Shown here piece after piece: positions 1 through 12,295 of a DNA stretch of 64,000 bases (positions are counted from its first letter, which is position 1; every line of letters starts with the position of its first letter). The stretch is from Crambe crambe. Its lineage: Eukaryota > Porifera > Demospongiae > Poecilosclerida > Crambeidae. The notes beneath the pieces are model-generated. The model was given only the letters and a program-made list of their open reading frames with translations. It searched no databases and was not told the origin of the DNA. The stretch is taken from the NCBI GenBank assembly GCA_963924555.1, contig OZ004589.1:4712001-4776000 (forward strand), given 5' to 3'. The position numbers and the translations under genes are program-made.

Positions 1-407
1 AGACATGGGAAAAATCAATGCTAAGTAAGCTTATAAGTGTGTGCATGCATAAAGACTCTCAAACTAGTGCTCCTCCCCATATATAGGAATCCATTGGATC
101 TGTGGAAACAGGCATACTGCAGCTTCTTCCCCCAAGTATGTCTATTGTGACTTCCATTTGTGACTTTATGACCCTTTACCAACCCAATGAAAGGTAAAGG
201 GTCTTTCCAGTTGTCCCCAAATCTGAAACTAGGAAGGGTCTTCGAACTTTGAAAGAAGCATGTGGAAGGTTTACAGAAATCTGTATTGGTTGGACAGGAC
301 ACATACTGTGGCCAGTACCCTGTGATATGCATGTGGTCAACAATTGGAGTTATCATTGACCATCAGTTATTTCTATACCAATCCTTAGACATCATTTTTT
401 TACATAG

Positions 408-720
408 GTATCATCTCAACCAGAAGTTGCTGCTGACCCTTGCAAGGACACCAAGTACAAGGAGGAGGCTGTGGACACCATGAGGCATCAGAAAGATGAG
501 GTAACTAGTAACTACATACATAATAATGTACTTTAGAAGTTCTGTACAGTAAAACACAAGGCGACTGTTACAGACACATACCCTACCCCCTACACATTAT
601 CCTTTCTGGTAACTGTTATGTTTCTGCATTATTTTATAGGAGCTGGAGAAGTATCGACTCGAGTGTGAAAAAAATGCAAGGGAATTGGCACGACAGAGAG
701 GGGAAAAAATACCTTCATGA
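408..720 (+). CDS. 3' end of an unidentified spliced gene (two last exons)
   Basis: Two exons are supported by splice sites and phase. The first is 408-500, preceded by a T-rich tract and TACATAG and followed by GTAACT. The second is 640-720, preceded by TTTTATAG and ending in TGA. Each begins and ends in phase 0, so they join to about 57 codons of highly charged, Glu/Lys/Arg-rich, probably helical sequence, ending ELARQRGEKIPS. Two cysteines lie in the piece. I do not recognise the family, and the upstream exons would be left of the window or in 1-400, where I could not place one. The short helical charged tail resembles many small mitochondrial or coiled-coil proteins but nothing specific. 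What is solid is the spliced coding character, not the function. Confidence 0.5.
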
Positions 721-2738
721 TGTATAATCTTCAACTCTGAGCCATTGCACATGATGCAGACATTATACTATGCATTCAATCTTCTCATCATCAATTATTA
801 CTGTACCCTGCAGTGCATACAATTATAATTACCCTGTACTGTTAAAAAATAAGAGCAAGCTACATCAAATCCTACACAGCTTTGGTATTATCCTCTTTTT
901 GTAGAGTACATTGTTAATAAGATATAAAGGCTAGCTTTTGAAAGAACATGAACCACAAAACATAGTTTGGACTTAATTGGGGGGCAGGACTTTTATAGAG
1001 TAGAAGACTTCCTTTGAGTGAGTCCAGCTGTACGTGTTGTCAAACTTAACCACATCTGCATGGAAACAATAGATTATTTGCTTATTGCAGTCCCAGATAG
1101 GTATCTATTTAACATTCATTTGACCACTTCTTCTAGTAGAATTTTCATCCACTCAATATTATAACAAATTAACAATAATTATTATATCCCAGTTGATGCC
1201 CACCATGTGTGCTTATACCCAATGAAGGGTAAAGGCTAGGGCTTCACCAAAAAGATTGTCAAGATGATAGCACGTCACCAACTTAGCAACTGGGGGCTGG
1301 AATTTGGTGTGGAAAATAGCCCAATCACATAGGAGAGAAATCTGTGACACTTTTATAAAACGATGCTTGAGACAGTGATGTGGCTAGTAGAAATACTTCT
1401 ACATAAACATTTGGTAAAGGGACAGCAGGTTTAAATGTTCATCTCGGATTTTAATTACTTCCAGCAGTATGCTATTGTCTTACGTACATGTTCCTGAAAC
1501 TTCACAACAGTGGTGGCCAGTCTGGGGGACCAGGTGGCTTGAATTACGACATGAAGGATGCTACAATTCAGAAGAAAAAAACAATCAGGTTAACAATGCT
1601 TAGAAATGAAGCAACACATGACACCTTCTGAGATTTATTATGTACACAGCTGAAGGAGCCATTTTGACTTCACTTATTAAAGGCAATAGAAATTGTAAAC
1701 ATTATAGCAATGGAAATGAAAAGGTACTGGGTACTGTATACCTACAAATGACATTTTGGATACCTAATATGTACACAGCTAAAGGAGCCATTTTGACTTC
1801 ACTTATTAAAGGCAATAGAAGTTTATAAACATTGTAGCAATGGAAATGAAAAGGTACTGCTGCATTATGAATAAAAGTTATATGATTCTGCCCATACACA
1901 ATACACATACACACAACAGATTGAAACGATGCCTATAGACTTTCTGTCTGCCCACATGCAACTGATCAACATCACACTGTCTCATACTGATCAAACTTTT
2001 TACTTCATAAGTTATGAAGTTAGAGTTTATAGTATGAAATTCTCCTTTTTAATTCAGGAACAGCCTCAAGTTTAAACAGCTCTTTTAGATTTTGCATCTT
2101 ACATTGGACAACCGACTTGCAATTTACTGTATGAGTGGTCACATCATTATCTGTTGCTAATGTTGTTATTTTTTTCAGTTGAATACTAGTTGAGCTGCAT
2201 AATAATAGCTATAGTGTTAGAAGCTTTCTTCTAGTTTTGAAAGTAAAAACTCAACCCACAAAATACGCTGTTAATATTACTTGAGTGGGAGATGGTATGG
2301 TCTCATAGTATACAGCGCAGTACATGGATGTTAGTGTCACTTGCTGACCCTTTACCAATCATCCTGTCCAAGGTGATGCTTACAGGTTGATCTGGCTGTC
2401 ATGTACGTACCACTTGATGCCCATGCAATAAAGGTTTCAAAGTGCTCTGCTACAAGCATACTATAGAAGTACAGATTCTACCCTTCCTACCTCTTAACAC
2501 AGTTCAGACAAGACTATACATGTACTCACAACTTTGCTGATTTGCAATGCATTATTGGAAGGCCTTTCCCTCCACTCTCAAGCACTTGCTCACAATAACA
2601 TTCTATTATTGTCTGGACATGATTATTTAATAGCAGTTTTAAATGTATAGCTATGAGATAGAAAAAATTGGTTAAACAAAGGCAGAAAATGACCAGATAA
2701 ATGAAGAAATTGACTGGAAAATGTCCTGTGACTGACTG
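721..2738. other. intergenic stretch, no gene seen
   Basis: This stretch is AT-rich spacer between the 408-720 gene end and the SEC14-like gene's 3' end. I see no convincing exon on either strand. Its one notable structure is the tandem duplication at 1640-1859, listed separately. The GOLD domain of the SEC14-like gene is shorter than in vertebrates, so a missing terminal exon could in principle lie here, but I could not find one. Confidence 0.5.
1640..1859. repeat. tandem direct duplication, about 90-bp unit
   Basis: A unit starting ATGTACACAGCT at 1640 recurs starting at 1769, with only a few substitutions, through to AAAAGGTACTG. About 40 bp of unrelated sequence separates the two copies. 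It is visible as a repeated peptide in one frame, but no gene context supports coding. Confidence 0.8.
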
Positions 2739-5700
2739 TTATAATGAGCCCTGTATTTCTATATTGGACATCCAGTGCACTAAATCGCTCACAATTATAA
2801 CTCTGTCCTTCTTGCTTGCTGATTTGATGTACACCTCATAGGAGATGTCGTAAGTGGTGGTAAAGAATTCCCACTGAAGCGTGCTTCCAACCTGTTCGAT
2901 CTCATATACAACATTGTGTGCCGAACGTCGTCCCACTGTGATCCTCTCCATCTCATCCCTGCTAGTCTCTGTTTGATTGGTCAGGTAGAACCTCGGAGGA
3001 ACATTCCCACCTTGCCGGAGATAATTGGAACATTGGTCATCTGGTTCCTGTCGGGTTCCCCCGTACATAACTGGCAGCTGATCCGGACTGATATACTTCT
3101 GCAACTCCTCCTTCCAGTTACCTGTAATGTCATGTGACAATCATGATGTCATGTGATGACCAATCATGTCAAAACCACATAATTATTGTAATTGCAGTCC
3201 CAGGTATGTAGTTACTAGGTCTTGATACATCATTATAGGTTTATTACGATTATTGCAGCACTTTCAATTCTATATTGAATTACTTTATTTCCAGACCCTT
3301 TCCGTATTGGTTGGCTCCAATATAATTCGCTGTGAAACCTCAACACTTTCAGGAACAGGAAAAGTGTCCTGATTATAGAGAGGTGGACGTCCTTATTTCA
3401 TAGCCTATGCTCGGGAACCCCCCCCCCCCCCCCCCAAAAGTAATATTTGTAAATAGTACAGTAATAGTTTGTGTTTACCTAAGGACCCCCTGGCATTTTC
3501 ATGACATGCGCAACTTACTGTTGATTCCCAAGACCACAATCTTCTTCCTGTCTCTCTCCTCCAAGAGATGCTTCACAATGTTATAGCAAAATGGAAATAT
3601 TGAGGGGGCTGCAGTGGAATGAAGGAGGCGTTAATAGAATGGGAAAATTGAGGGGGGTGAGGAATGGCATTGGGTTGTAGTGATTTTCATGGAATCGAGG
3701 GGGAATTAATAATGTTCTGGAATGAGGTGGCATTAAATAGAAAATTAAGGGGCTGCATGCAGTGATTATCATAAAAATTGGGGAGGGGGAATTAGTAGAA
3801 TAATTGAAAGGGGCAACATGAGGGGGTGGATACTCGTGTAGTAAAGTAGAGTGTGTGCACATAGGGTTGTTATCTATACTTACTTTTCAGCATTATCACT
3901 GTCTTGGCTCGTTCTGGGTTATTTGCTTCATCTGCAGCCATCAGCTAAAATAACATAACAAAGATATCGTAATTAAGTTTTGTTAGGGAAGCACCAACAA
4001 TGTGTGTACACAGGCAGAGCAGCTTGGGGAAAAGATTATCAGTAAAATGGGAGAGCCTATGTTATCCTTGTTGCCACGTACTTCATGTGCAGTACATAGC
4101 CAATTCGATTCGGTGCTGGAATTTGGTGTGGAGATAGTCCAATCATTATAGAACACATGAGATTTCATAAAAGCATACATGTGTGAAAAAGTTTCTCCCA
4201 GGGGCTGGCAACAGATTATGGCCAGGAAGTATAACAGATTCCTGGTCATTTTACAAAACATTTCACAGAAAAAAAAGTTTAGAGTGTACATGTCTCACAA
4301 ACATGTAGTGATATACCTTATGCTATCATTACTGATTGCTTACTTTTTTAAATTGGTCGATGGCAGGCCAGTATAAGTGTTTCTGGAAGCTCAGGTCTTC
4401 AAAGTCAAGTACAGCAGTGACCGTCTCTATATGTTTCCCTTTCTGCATAATAATGTATATAGAAGTCATTCTAGTATGCTGTATAATGTTATGGGCTCTG
4501 CATGTTCTTGTATAGTGTCATGGACTCGGATTATGTCATGGGCTCTGTATATCCCTGCATAATGTATCATGGGCTCTGTATACTCCTGCATAACATATCA
4601 TGGGCTCTGTATATCCCTGTATAACGTGTCATGGCCCCTGTATAACGTGTCATGGGCTCTGAGTGTATATCAAATTTTGTATCATCATGTGCTCAGTTCT
4701 TTTTCTGGGAGGAAAATCAGGGTTTCATAAAGAGGGTAGTGCACATACCTTTTCAGAGAACTCTTGACAAATCTTGTCCATTCTCTCACTCTTGTAACAC
4801 TTGTACTTCATAAAATCTTCAAGCTGTATTGAGCGGTGTAGCCCTAGGGCATGAAGAACATGATTATAATATGTAAGTCATTCTTGCTCATTGCAAGAAA
4901 GACAACATTAGCGAGTGACTTGGGACTGAAATTTGTAGTTTTAAAAAAGAAAAGGTCCCTGTATAGAATGGTCTCTTTACATAAACTATTGGGACATAAC
5001 CAAAGTGATTCTTTAAAGAGAAATGGTCTCTGAATGGGATGGTCTCTTAATAATACAGGTTTCACTGTATGTTAGTAGTAATTTAGGTACCTCTGGGGTC
5101 CAAGATACCAAAGTTGTCATAAATTACTGGATGTCCATCTAGGTCTTCTCCAAAGTAGCCTCCCGCTAAGCAGTGTGTGAGGACCTCAGGGGGAGTGTAG
5201 TCGGTGAGAATCGTGTCAGCTCCATACTTCTTCCGGTACTCCATGTGCTGCAGGAAATGTGTAATGTTCAGAGAAGGAAATCATTGCTGGGAGCAGGGCC
5301 CACTATACATCTTCCCTTTGATGTGGTCAATAGATTAACCACCTGCACGAACACTTAAAATAGTGTTCTTGAGTGATATACCACCCAAGGGGGTGCAAAA
5401 TGAAGGTTAAGCAAAATATGGAATGGAGGGGGGGGGGGGGGGGGGGGGGGAAGAGTCATATCGTCATATCCGTACACTTGTGTTTGGGAAATTTTTTGGC
5501 CTGACGACACCCATTTTTGCCTAAATGATGTATTACCTGCACATCATATCACCTATCAATATGTGTGCAGAGGAAGCTATTCCAGCTCTAAAGGTGTATC
5601 TATCTATGCCTATAAAAGTTACCTTTAGAGCTGGTACCTATTACCTCTATTACATTTGCTTCCCATTATCATTGTACATGCATGACCTTTAACCTCTATT

Positions 5701-5969
5701 TCATTACATGGCATAACCTCAAGCATGACACCATAAACATAAAATGATCAAATCAAATCACATGACTTTCTGATGCTCTGGCCAGTCGGTGGACTTACAT
5801 TTCTGAACATTGTTTCTGCTTTGTGGATGTCAAACTTCCTAGCCCTGAGCCATCGGAGGAAGTAGTGGTCAGAATCATTTGGTTTCCTGGGAATATCCTG
5901 GATGGCCTCCTTGAACTCAGCCAGCGCAGCTTCCTGCTGGGGACTCAAGTCTCCTACATAGCCACTCAT
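2739..5969 (-). CDS. SEC14-like lipid-binding protein (CRAL-TRIO plus GOLD domain)
   Basis: Cytosolic phospholipid or hydrophobic-ligand transfer protein of the SEC14L2/tocopherol-associated protein family. I can trace seven exons on the minus strand: 5969-5799, 5247-5091, 4843-4749, 4424-4344, 3944-3884, 3608-3519 and 3121-2739. All have AG/GT borders and consistent phase, giving about 345 aa. The start [12 protein letters not shown] matches the family N-terminus. The CRAL-TRIO N domain carries [12 protein letters not shown]; the lipid-binding domain follows with the LDGHPV strand, [20 protein letters not shown] and [26 protein letters not shown] leads into a GOLD domain in the last exon. 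Human SEC14L2 is about 403 aa, so the GOLD end here is roughly 50 residues short: a genuine short form or a missed terminal exon. The family assignment is firm; the exact ligand cannot be read. Confidence 0.88.
3418..3435. repeat. poly(C) run in SEC14-like intron
   Basis: Eighteen consecutive C residues on the plus strand, within the intron between the last two coding exons of the SEC14-like gene. Its length is likely to be unstable and error-prone in assembly. Confidence 0.9.
4485..4670. repeat. minisatellite, CATGGGCTCTGTATA-type units, in SEC14-like intron
   Basis: About five imperfect copies of a unit near 36 bp built from TCATGGGCTCTGTATA, then CCCTGCATAA or CCTGTATAACGTG. It lies wholly in an intron of the SEC14-like gene. 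Confidence 0.8.
5428..5450. repeat. poly(G) run in first intron of SEC14-like gene
   Basis: Twenty-three consecutive G residues on the plus strand, between exons 1 and 2 of the SEC14-like gene. On the transcribed strand it is a C-run in the pre-mRNA. Confidence 0.9.
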
Positions 5970-6364
5970 CCCAGCCTTTCATTCACCCCAAGTCCAGTCA
6001 ACCTCTCTGTAAGAGAAAAGAAACAAGTCATTATTTCCATATGGCAGGAGGCCCTATTATAACAATTTGCTGTTGATTGATCATTCAGGATACTAGCCAA
6101 CAAACTGTATCTCAGGATACTATGACACATGCTCTGTATATTACATGCACTATCTCAGGATACTATGTTAAATTAACAACTGTATCTCAGGATACCATGA
6201 CACATTATTAATATCACGTCAGCTAGTAGTACCAATTTACCCTGTACCAAGTCCAATGTACATGACCCATTGATTTCACAAACAGTGAAGTGAAACCCAG
6301 GAATGAGTCACATTAACTGCCTCATGTACAGTACAAAGTAGTATATCAGTAGGCTTTGGTCTTC

Positions 6365-6368
6365 ATGC

Positions 6369-6399
<31 letters not shown>

Positions 6400-6456
6400 T
6401 GTATGTATGTATGTATGTATGTATGTGTGTGTATGTATGTATGTATGTATGTATGG
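6365..6456. repeat. ATGT tetranucleotide microsatellite
   Basis: A near-perfect run of TATG/ATGT units of about 90 bp, interrupted once by GTGTGTG. It lies upstream of the SEC14-like gene start. Confidence 0.95.
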
Positions 6457-6959
6457 ATAGATGTATACCATGAAGTCAAGTCCCACCAGTGGTGACACAA
6501 TGGTGTTTATCCATCCTTTTCACCAGCATTAATTTGCCATCTAATGCCATATGCCACCAGTCCACCCAGCTGAAATTGGGTACCTGGATTTTCCAGGGTG
6601 CAAATCAAACTAGCTATCTCTCCGATATCAGTTGTTGTCCAGGTGAGACTTTGGGTGCCCACACAACAGTAGCCTTAGAGTTGAGTTTGTGTAGAGATAG
6701 AATCGTTATAGAATACAGGAAATTATTGACATTGCATTGAAAGGTTTCACTGTTTCAATCAACTGTTCCTATAAGTAAGTGATAAGTAAGGTGATACAAT
6801 GAGTAACTTATACAAACGTTATGGAAAGTAACCCCCTTGAGATATCATTGAACAAAGTACAGAAATCTTGGAATCGTAACAAACAAATTAGTAGGGTCAT
6901 TTCTGGGAGAATCAGTGGAAGAAGTATGTACATAGATATGTCCATTACATGGGGAGTCG

Positions 6960-7400
6960 ATAAAGTGAAGCATTTATTCCTTTGAAGAACCAGCATTAAA
7001 AGTAGCTAAATAGGTATGAGCAGTAATGAGTTGATAAAGCATGTGAAGCTTTACAATCATGCATTCAGATGTGAGCAGATAAAGTGTGAAGCTTTTATTC
7101 CTTGAAAAAGTAGTAGATGTGAGCAGTAACATGAGTTGATAAAGTGAAGCATTATTCCCTGAAGAATCAGCATTGGGTATGAGCAGTAACATGAGTTGAT
7201 ACAGTGAAGCATTATTCCCTGAAGAATCAGCATTGGGTATGAGCAGTAACATGAGTTGATACAGCACGTGAAACTTTACATGTGAGCAGATAAAGCATGT
7301 GAAGCTTTATTCTTTGAAGAAGTAGAAGTAGGTAGAATGAAGCATTATTCCTTGAAGGATCAGTAGAAGTAAGTGGCATTACACAGGCAGTAAATTAATA
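6960..7400. repeat. minisatellite array, 60-bp core unit
   Basis: Degenerate tandem units carry GATAAAGTGAAGC, ATTATTCC(C)TGAAGAA, CAGCATTGGGTATGAG and CAGTAACATGAG. Two adjacent units at about 7140-7260 are virtually identical with a 60-bp period. Flanking units are shorter and diverged. The open frame through it on the minus strand is a by-product of a period divisible by three. Confidence 0.85.
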
Positions 7401-8930
7401 AAGACCTTTACGCCTTGAAGAATTTCCTTATTGTATTAGTATACCCATAGTGTCTGTACTAATTATAAAGCAGGTGGCCATAGTTGGAGGAAAGAACTCA
7501 TCATGTGACACTTGAATCCTTCCTGATTATCTTGTCTGTGTGTGTCATTGTTTCATGTGTCGGGATCACATTCTGCATGCTGCTATATATTTATTTCATA
7601 TGTACATCTGTTCTATTCTTCCTTGGGTAGACTGGGCATGTGTGCTCGTCCCACAATGCTTGCATTGGGAAAGGGATGCTCTTAACCAAATTAATCATCA
7701 AATTTAATCATGCATGTAGGGATCATAATCACTCTCCAAGGGCCTAGGCTAGCATGAAGAGACTACTCATAAAGACTCATTTTAAAGAGAGCAAACCAAC
7801 TTTGTTAATCTCAACAAAGTGACAAGCAAGCAAAAAAAGTGCAATGTAAATGCCCAAGGGCATAATTGTTAGACCAAAATAATGGTAATGAGATGTGTAA
7901 TGAGTAAAGGGCTTGGCATGGACAAGAATACCATTCAAGCTACCAAAGGTAAACTGCATCTCACTCTTAAGCACAGAAACATGCCTAGCTATTGAGTTAC
8001 AATGGACAAAACTAACTAACTCTCACTGTTGTTATTATGGGCCACTCATTGCTAGCAACCTACTAGATAGAGAAAAGGGAATGGCAAAGCTAAAATATCC
8101 ACTTAGCCGCATCTAGGTATACACACCTATTAACTTCCTTAGCTGATGACAAAGCTAGCTAGCATGCAGCTGGCTTACTTAATCAATGGATCTCAGTTTT
8201 CTCGATGAATTGACGTTACAATGGGCTAGATCACACTGAATGTCAAGACTGTAACATTTCTGCGAATAAAGGTAGCTAGCTATCTATAGATTTATACTAT
8301 GTAGTCAAAAAAGAATTTAAGTAAAGGGTCGTCACTTTAAAAGCTATTCATAGAAGGTGCTCATATGTTTATAATCACACCTTTCCAGATTGTGTTAGCG
8401 CAGCACAAGTGCAAAGAGTGATGGTCACACCTTTCTAGATTACAATTAGCTGAGTGGTGCCCCCCCCACTCTATCCCCACCCTATAATTAGTATAGTGGA
8501 ATATATCATTTCATGTTTTGGACCCTATATTTCAGAAGGCTCAAGGACTTATAGATGTGGTGCCTGGAAAGGAACATACACACAGTGCTCAATTAGCTAA
8601 ACACAAAGTCAGAAATCGAAGCTGAACCTGGAAAAATAGCTTGGACCTGTTTGCATCAGATCACATCTTTAGGCAGCGGCTTGTAAGGATCTGTGTGCTA
8701 CACAATATCACTACAGCCACCTTTAAACTATATATTTATTCTTATAGGTACATACATATAAACCCATCCCTAGGACTGCCTTCTCACAGTAATTCCATAA
8801 ACAGTTGCAGTTCTCTGATGCCAACATTTCTGACTCCTAGATACTGGGGTGGCTGGCTCTTCGCATTATCTCACACTCTTGTTGGAACTGCTGGAATACT
8901 TTCTCGGGCGGCTTGTCACATTTTGAAGCA
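7400..8930. other. intergenic stretch, no gene seen
   Basis: AT-rich spacer with scattered TAGCTAGC runs. I find no exon with convincing splice sites and family similarity on either strand. Short open frames here lack recognisable domains. Confidence 0.5.
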
Positions 8931-10110
8931 TAAACCCAGATAGTGATATAGTCTATGGATATCCATTGACAAATATCTCAGTACTTAGTTTATGGAGATC
9001 CCTTGGAACTGATCACTTTTACATGTACAAGACTAAAACCACATGCTATGCATATTAAACTGCCACAATAACTCACAGGTCTAAATCTTGAAGGAGGTAC
9101 GGGAACAACCTCCAGAAAGAACACATCAAGAGGACTGATGTTTTGACCACACCTCTTAGTTGGCAGATCGGTAACTCCACCTTCTTCTTGAGCACGCTTG
9201 TCCATTCCACCGACACATCCTACAATGGACTCTTCTGATTCCCCCAAATCTTGCTGATGTGCTCTTTGGCCTCAAGAGGAGTGACATAGCTCTGCTTCGT
9301 AGAGTGTCCAGATTAGGCATTTCAATCTTTTCATCCCCTTCATCCATTTCTTTGCCATCTTGTGTGATTCCACTTCTTCTCTTCAACTCTTCACCTAGCT
9401 CTGGCCATTCCCCATGTTTCAGCATTCTTCTTCAAAAGAGCCTTGAGGAAAATTCTGCTGTGGTTCTCTTGACAAACAGTGCGGATGGGAGCCGAATAAT
9501 AAATGCACTTCTTCAAGCCACGGCTACACTCTCTGATAAACTCGACAATGATTGTGGTCTTGAATTCAACCAAGTTCTTTTCACTGTCACGTCAGCATCC
9601 TCGGCTTTCCACTTACAAAATTATCTATGCTCTCCACAATACTATCAGGAGAATCAATCATTAATTTTTATCAACAACGTCAGAGTCTTGCATACTAGCT
9701 ATGTTCTCTATATCACATAGCAACCCAAGTTCTAAAAGCTTCAATGGGATTTGTATGGAGTACATAATAAGCGGTGGCAGTTCCAGCAAGTACCTCTCAG
9801 GATATTATACGAATACTGGATGGTATGCAATGGGATATGACCAAGGTGCCCCGCAATGAACGTAATTGAGTCCACAAGTCACGGCCCTAGGAGCTGGATC
9901 ATACAGGCCACCAATGTTGGGATGGAGCAAGCTGTCAAAGGTATTGGGGTTGGTGCAGCTTATTCATTCGATTTCTTCCCCCACATACGTCAAGAGCTTC
10001 ACAGAAGTCAGGCGGATGAAAACGAGGGTCCAGGCCACACCATGCTCATTGCTGCTGGCCCATAAAAAAAGAGATAGCAACAACTTCAGCTATATAGTCT
10101 CGCTGTAGTT
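8931..10110 (-). pseudogene. decayed inverted copy of POLR1A exon 1 with 5' flank and start of intron 1
   Basis: Read on the minus strand, this region repeats the POLR1A sequence of about 55800-57105. Near the start it has the GLYDPAL-type segment, then the cysteine pair region, VCQENHSRIFLKAL, and the PPSRFRPVS end. The frame is broken by several small deletions and insertions, for example around 9700-9870, so no single frame survives. The match continues past the exon 1 donor (the GTGAGT is retained at about 9073-9078) into intron sequence, and some upstream flank is also shared. It is therefore a DNA-level segmental duplication, not a retrocopy. It lies about 46 kb from the parent gene, in inverted orientation. 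No function is expected. Confidence 0.9.
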
Positions 10111-10619
10111 GGTAAAGGGTCTGGCCACGCGCGCGAGACTGTATTATATTATTATGTATGTTGATTTTACTTCCCTTGGAACTTCCGTGAATATATATCC
10201 GTGGGGCGCGGCTCGTGATAGAGAGGCGCTATCTCCACGCGCGCTCTTTGCACAAGAGCTAGTTCAGAATATCGAATAGAAAAAAACACGGAAGTTCCGA
10301 ATGAAGTGAAAACAACAGTAGCCACGTGGCCATCAATTGGTAAGCGCGCTTTCACCATTTCTCCCTGCGGCCCGGCGAGGGACTGAAAGACAATGCATTG
10401 TGAAGCTGGGACTGCCTCTTATTAAGATAAATTATTTCTGACCATTACATGTAATTGTTGGATGTTACAGTAGCTATCATCATAACTGTCTATCATTCAC
10501 TATCAATGTTACTAAAGGAATGCAGATATTCTTCATTCTAGTGGTCTGATCTATGGCAACCTTGATATGGACTTAAGAATAGAATAAACTGTTGGTCTGC
10601 ATTGCAGCCATTGAGAGAG
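10111..10619. other. spacer, no gene seen
   Basis: Includes a locally GC-rich patch (about 10110-10380) with CGCGCGCG and GCGGCCCGGCGAG. It follows the POLR1A-like copy and could be displaced promoter sequence. I see no coding region. Confidence 0.4.
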
Positions 10620-11110
10620 TTAAAAAGAATGGGGGGATGGGAAGTGTTGAAATAATTCATGCAAGGACATAAAAAATGGAATGAACACACGTTTGAACTT
10701 GGCCAGAAAGTTTTTGTATAGAAAATCCTGTAAGTTATGTTTGATGGTGGTTAATGATAGTTTTAAGTCTATTGAAGGGACTGAGTTCCATAGCCTTGGA
10801 ATGCGAGTGAAAAATTCGTTTCTGGAAGAATTTGTAGAGGTAAAGCGATGTAACATCCTTGATGATGACATCATGTGGTAGATCTTGTCCCATGGTCACT
10901 GAATTCAACATACTTTTTGATGTCAAAATCTCTGGAGGGAGACTTCAGACTTTTGACACAACATTAGCTAGGTCATTGAGTTCAAAGATGTACATGAGAG
11001 GTAAGATGCCCATATCAGTCTTGATTTGTAGCTAATCTGAGTCGCTAAGGATGTATTTTGTAGCCTGACGCTGGACTCTCTATGTCCCGCAGCAAGTAAG
11101 GTCGCCAAAC
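10620..11110 (-). pseudogene. C-terminal remnant of a non-LTR retrotransposon reverse transcriptase ORF
   Basis: On the minus strand the terminal frame contains FFTRIPRLWNSVPSIDL followed by LTTIKHNLQDFLYKNF. This is the conserved tail of CR1/L2/Jockey-like reverse-transcriptase polyproteins (family knowledge). Upstream, in other frames, lie VQRQATKYIL and LPLMYIFELNDL, also typical of that tail, separated by stops and a frameshift. The catalytic reverse-transcriptase core is absent. It is a 5'-truncated, dead LINE fragment. Confidence 0.75.
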
Positions 11111-11339
11111 CTGCGAACAGTAGCTAATATTAACTGAGATCTCACCAAGGAGATGTAGCTCATAGTGACACCTAAACGGACAGTTAACAAAGTTGTGGTT
11201 TTTCCCGGCGGGTTAGCGAGTGCAAGGAAGATTGCAGGGGGGCTTTGGATAGCTATGGGCCTACCTCGCTCTATCCAGGCAGGAAGCTAAGCAAGTCCTA
11301 TTATGCTGATTTCTGGGAGAGATTTAGAGTAGGCGCCTA

Positions 11340-12121
11340 CTGGAGGCAGTTAACGGACAATAGAGGCAGTTGGCGGACAGCTCTTAAAATGAAGGTAAAA
11401 TGGCTGCACATGTGCTTATTATTGTAATGATAATGATAATAGAAGATAACATGATTCAGTTTCTTCTTCTATCATTAACACAGGAGATGGTCCAGGACTT
11501 GAAACTTGCTTAACCTTCAAGCTGGAGTGATCATGTGCCATGCTCTTTGGTATACAATATTTTGCTGCTGCTTCTCTGACAGACACCTTCCCCTCTCTAA
11601 CTTCCTCTGCAGCTCTCTCCAGATCTTCGGATTTCCAATTTCTCCGCTTCCTTGCTGTTGCCATGGCCTATTATAAAGATCATTACCCATTATTATTCAC
11701 TGTCCAGTAACTGCCTCCACAATAAGAATCTATTTACGCCAAAATTGCTGATACTGTGTCAGTCATGTTATTTTATGAAGGGTACATTTGGAAAGAGCAA
11801 TAAATTTGCTCTTTATTGATATATAATGTTTTGTGTTTACATGTAGTTTTTGTTTACTATGTGCAGTTATAAAGTTGGTTTTTCTTACAGTCATTTTTTC
11901 CATGCCTCATTATTTGACCGAGATACTAACTATGATCATGCAAAGCAAAAATTGAGCAGGAAAAAACTACGCAAATTTACTGAATTAGCTGTAGATTCTT
12001 ACTCTTAAAAAATCACTACTGTCAGCAAAATTTGAAATCTCCCGCCTAATTGGTACCAATTTTACCATGGGTCAAAGTCTAAAGTGTCCGTAAACTACCG
12101 CTGTCCGTAAACTCCCATCGC
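11340..12121. mobile_element. 782-bp TIR element of Tc1/mariner-Tigger type, flanked by TA
   Basis: The left end reads CTGGAGGCAGTTAACGGACA after TA at 11338-11339. The right end, reverse-complemented, reads GCGATGGGAGTTTACGGACA after TA at 12122-12123. Both ends carry a second GGCAGTT/GGTAGTTT and CGGACA block about 20 bp further in, so the terminal inverted repeat has an internal direct repeat. A TA flank and CGGACA-type termini fit pogo/Tigger-like members of Tc1/mariner (family knowledge). The interior encodes only a psq-type HTH fragment on the minus strand, so this copy is not autonomous. Confidence 0.7.
11419..11664 (-). pseudogene. psq/CENP-B-type HTH N-terminus of a Tigger-like transposase (fragment)
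   Basis: An 81-codon frame starts MATARKRRNWKSEDLERAAEEV and continues with SVREAAAKYCIPKSMAHDH. This is the pipsqueak-type helix-turn-helix that opens many pogo/Tigger/Jerky-like transposases and some host genes derived from them. After about residue 50 the sequence becomes Ser-rich and stops. No DDE catalytic domain follows. It lies inside the TIR element 11340-12121, so a deletion derivative is the simplest reading; a splice into a distant exon is less likely. Confidence 0.65.
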
Positions 12122-12295
12122 TACTCTACTTAGGAAAGGCTTAGTCCTGGCATCTAAAACTGGCGATAAAAGATAGAAAGCTTCCTTCAAAGGAGCTACA
12201 AACTATCCAAATAATTGTAGCAATAAGCATCACACCAACAGCATCAGCCAAACAAGGACACCTTTCCACGCGGTCGAATAGCCATTTTTAATAAA

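Noticed and set aside
5823-6062. 79-codon plus-strand frame
   Set aside because: Antisense to exon 1 of the SEC14-like gene.
6974-7267. 97-codon minus-strand frame with repeated LYQLMLLLIPNADSSGNN
   Set aside because: It is the 60-bp minisatellite read through; a period divisible by three keeps the frame open without selection.
8641-8943. 100-codon plus-strand frame
   Set aside because: No recognisable domain, and its end overlaps the edge of the POLR1A-derived duplication.
9259-9720. 153-codon plus-strand frame
   Set aside because: Antisense shadow of the decayed POLR1A exon 1 copy; the same shadow exists at 56270-56749.
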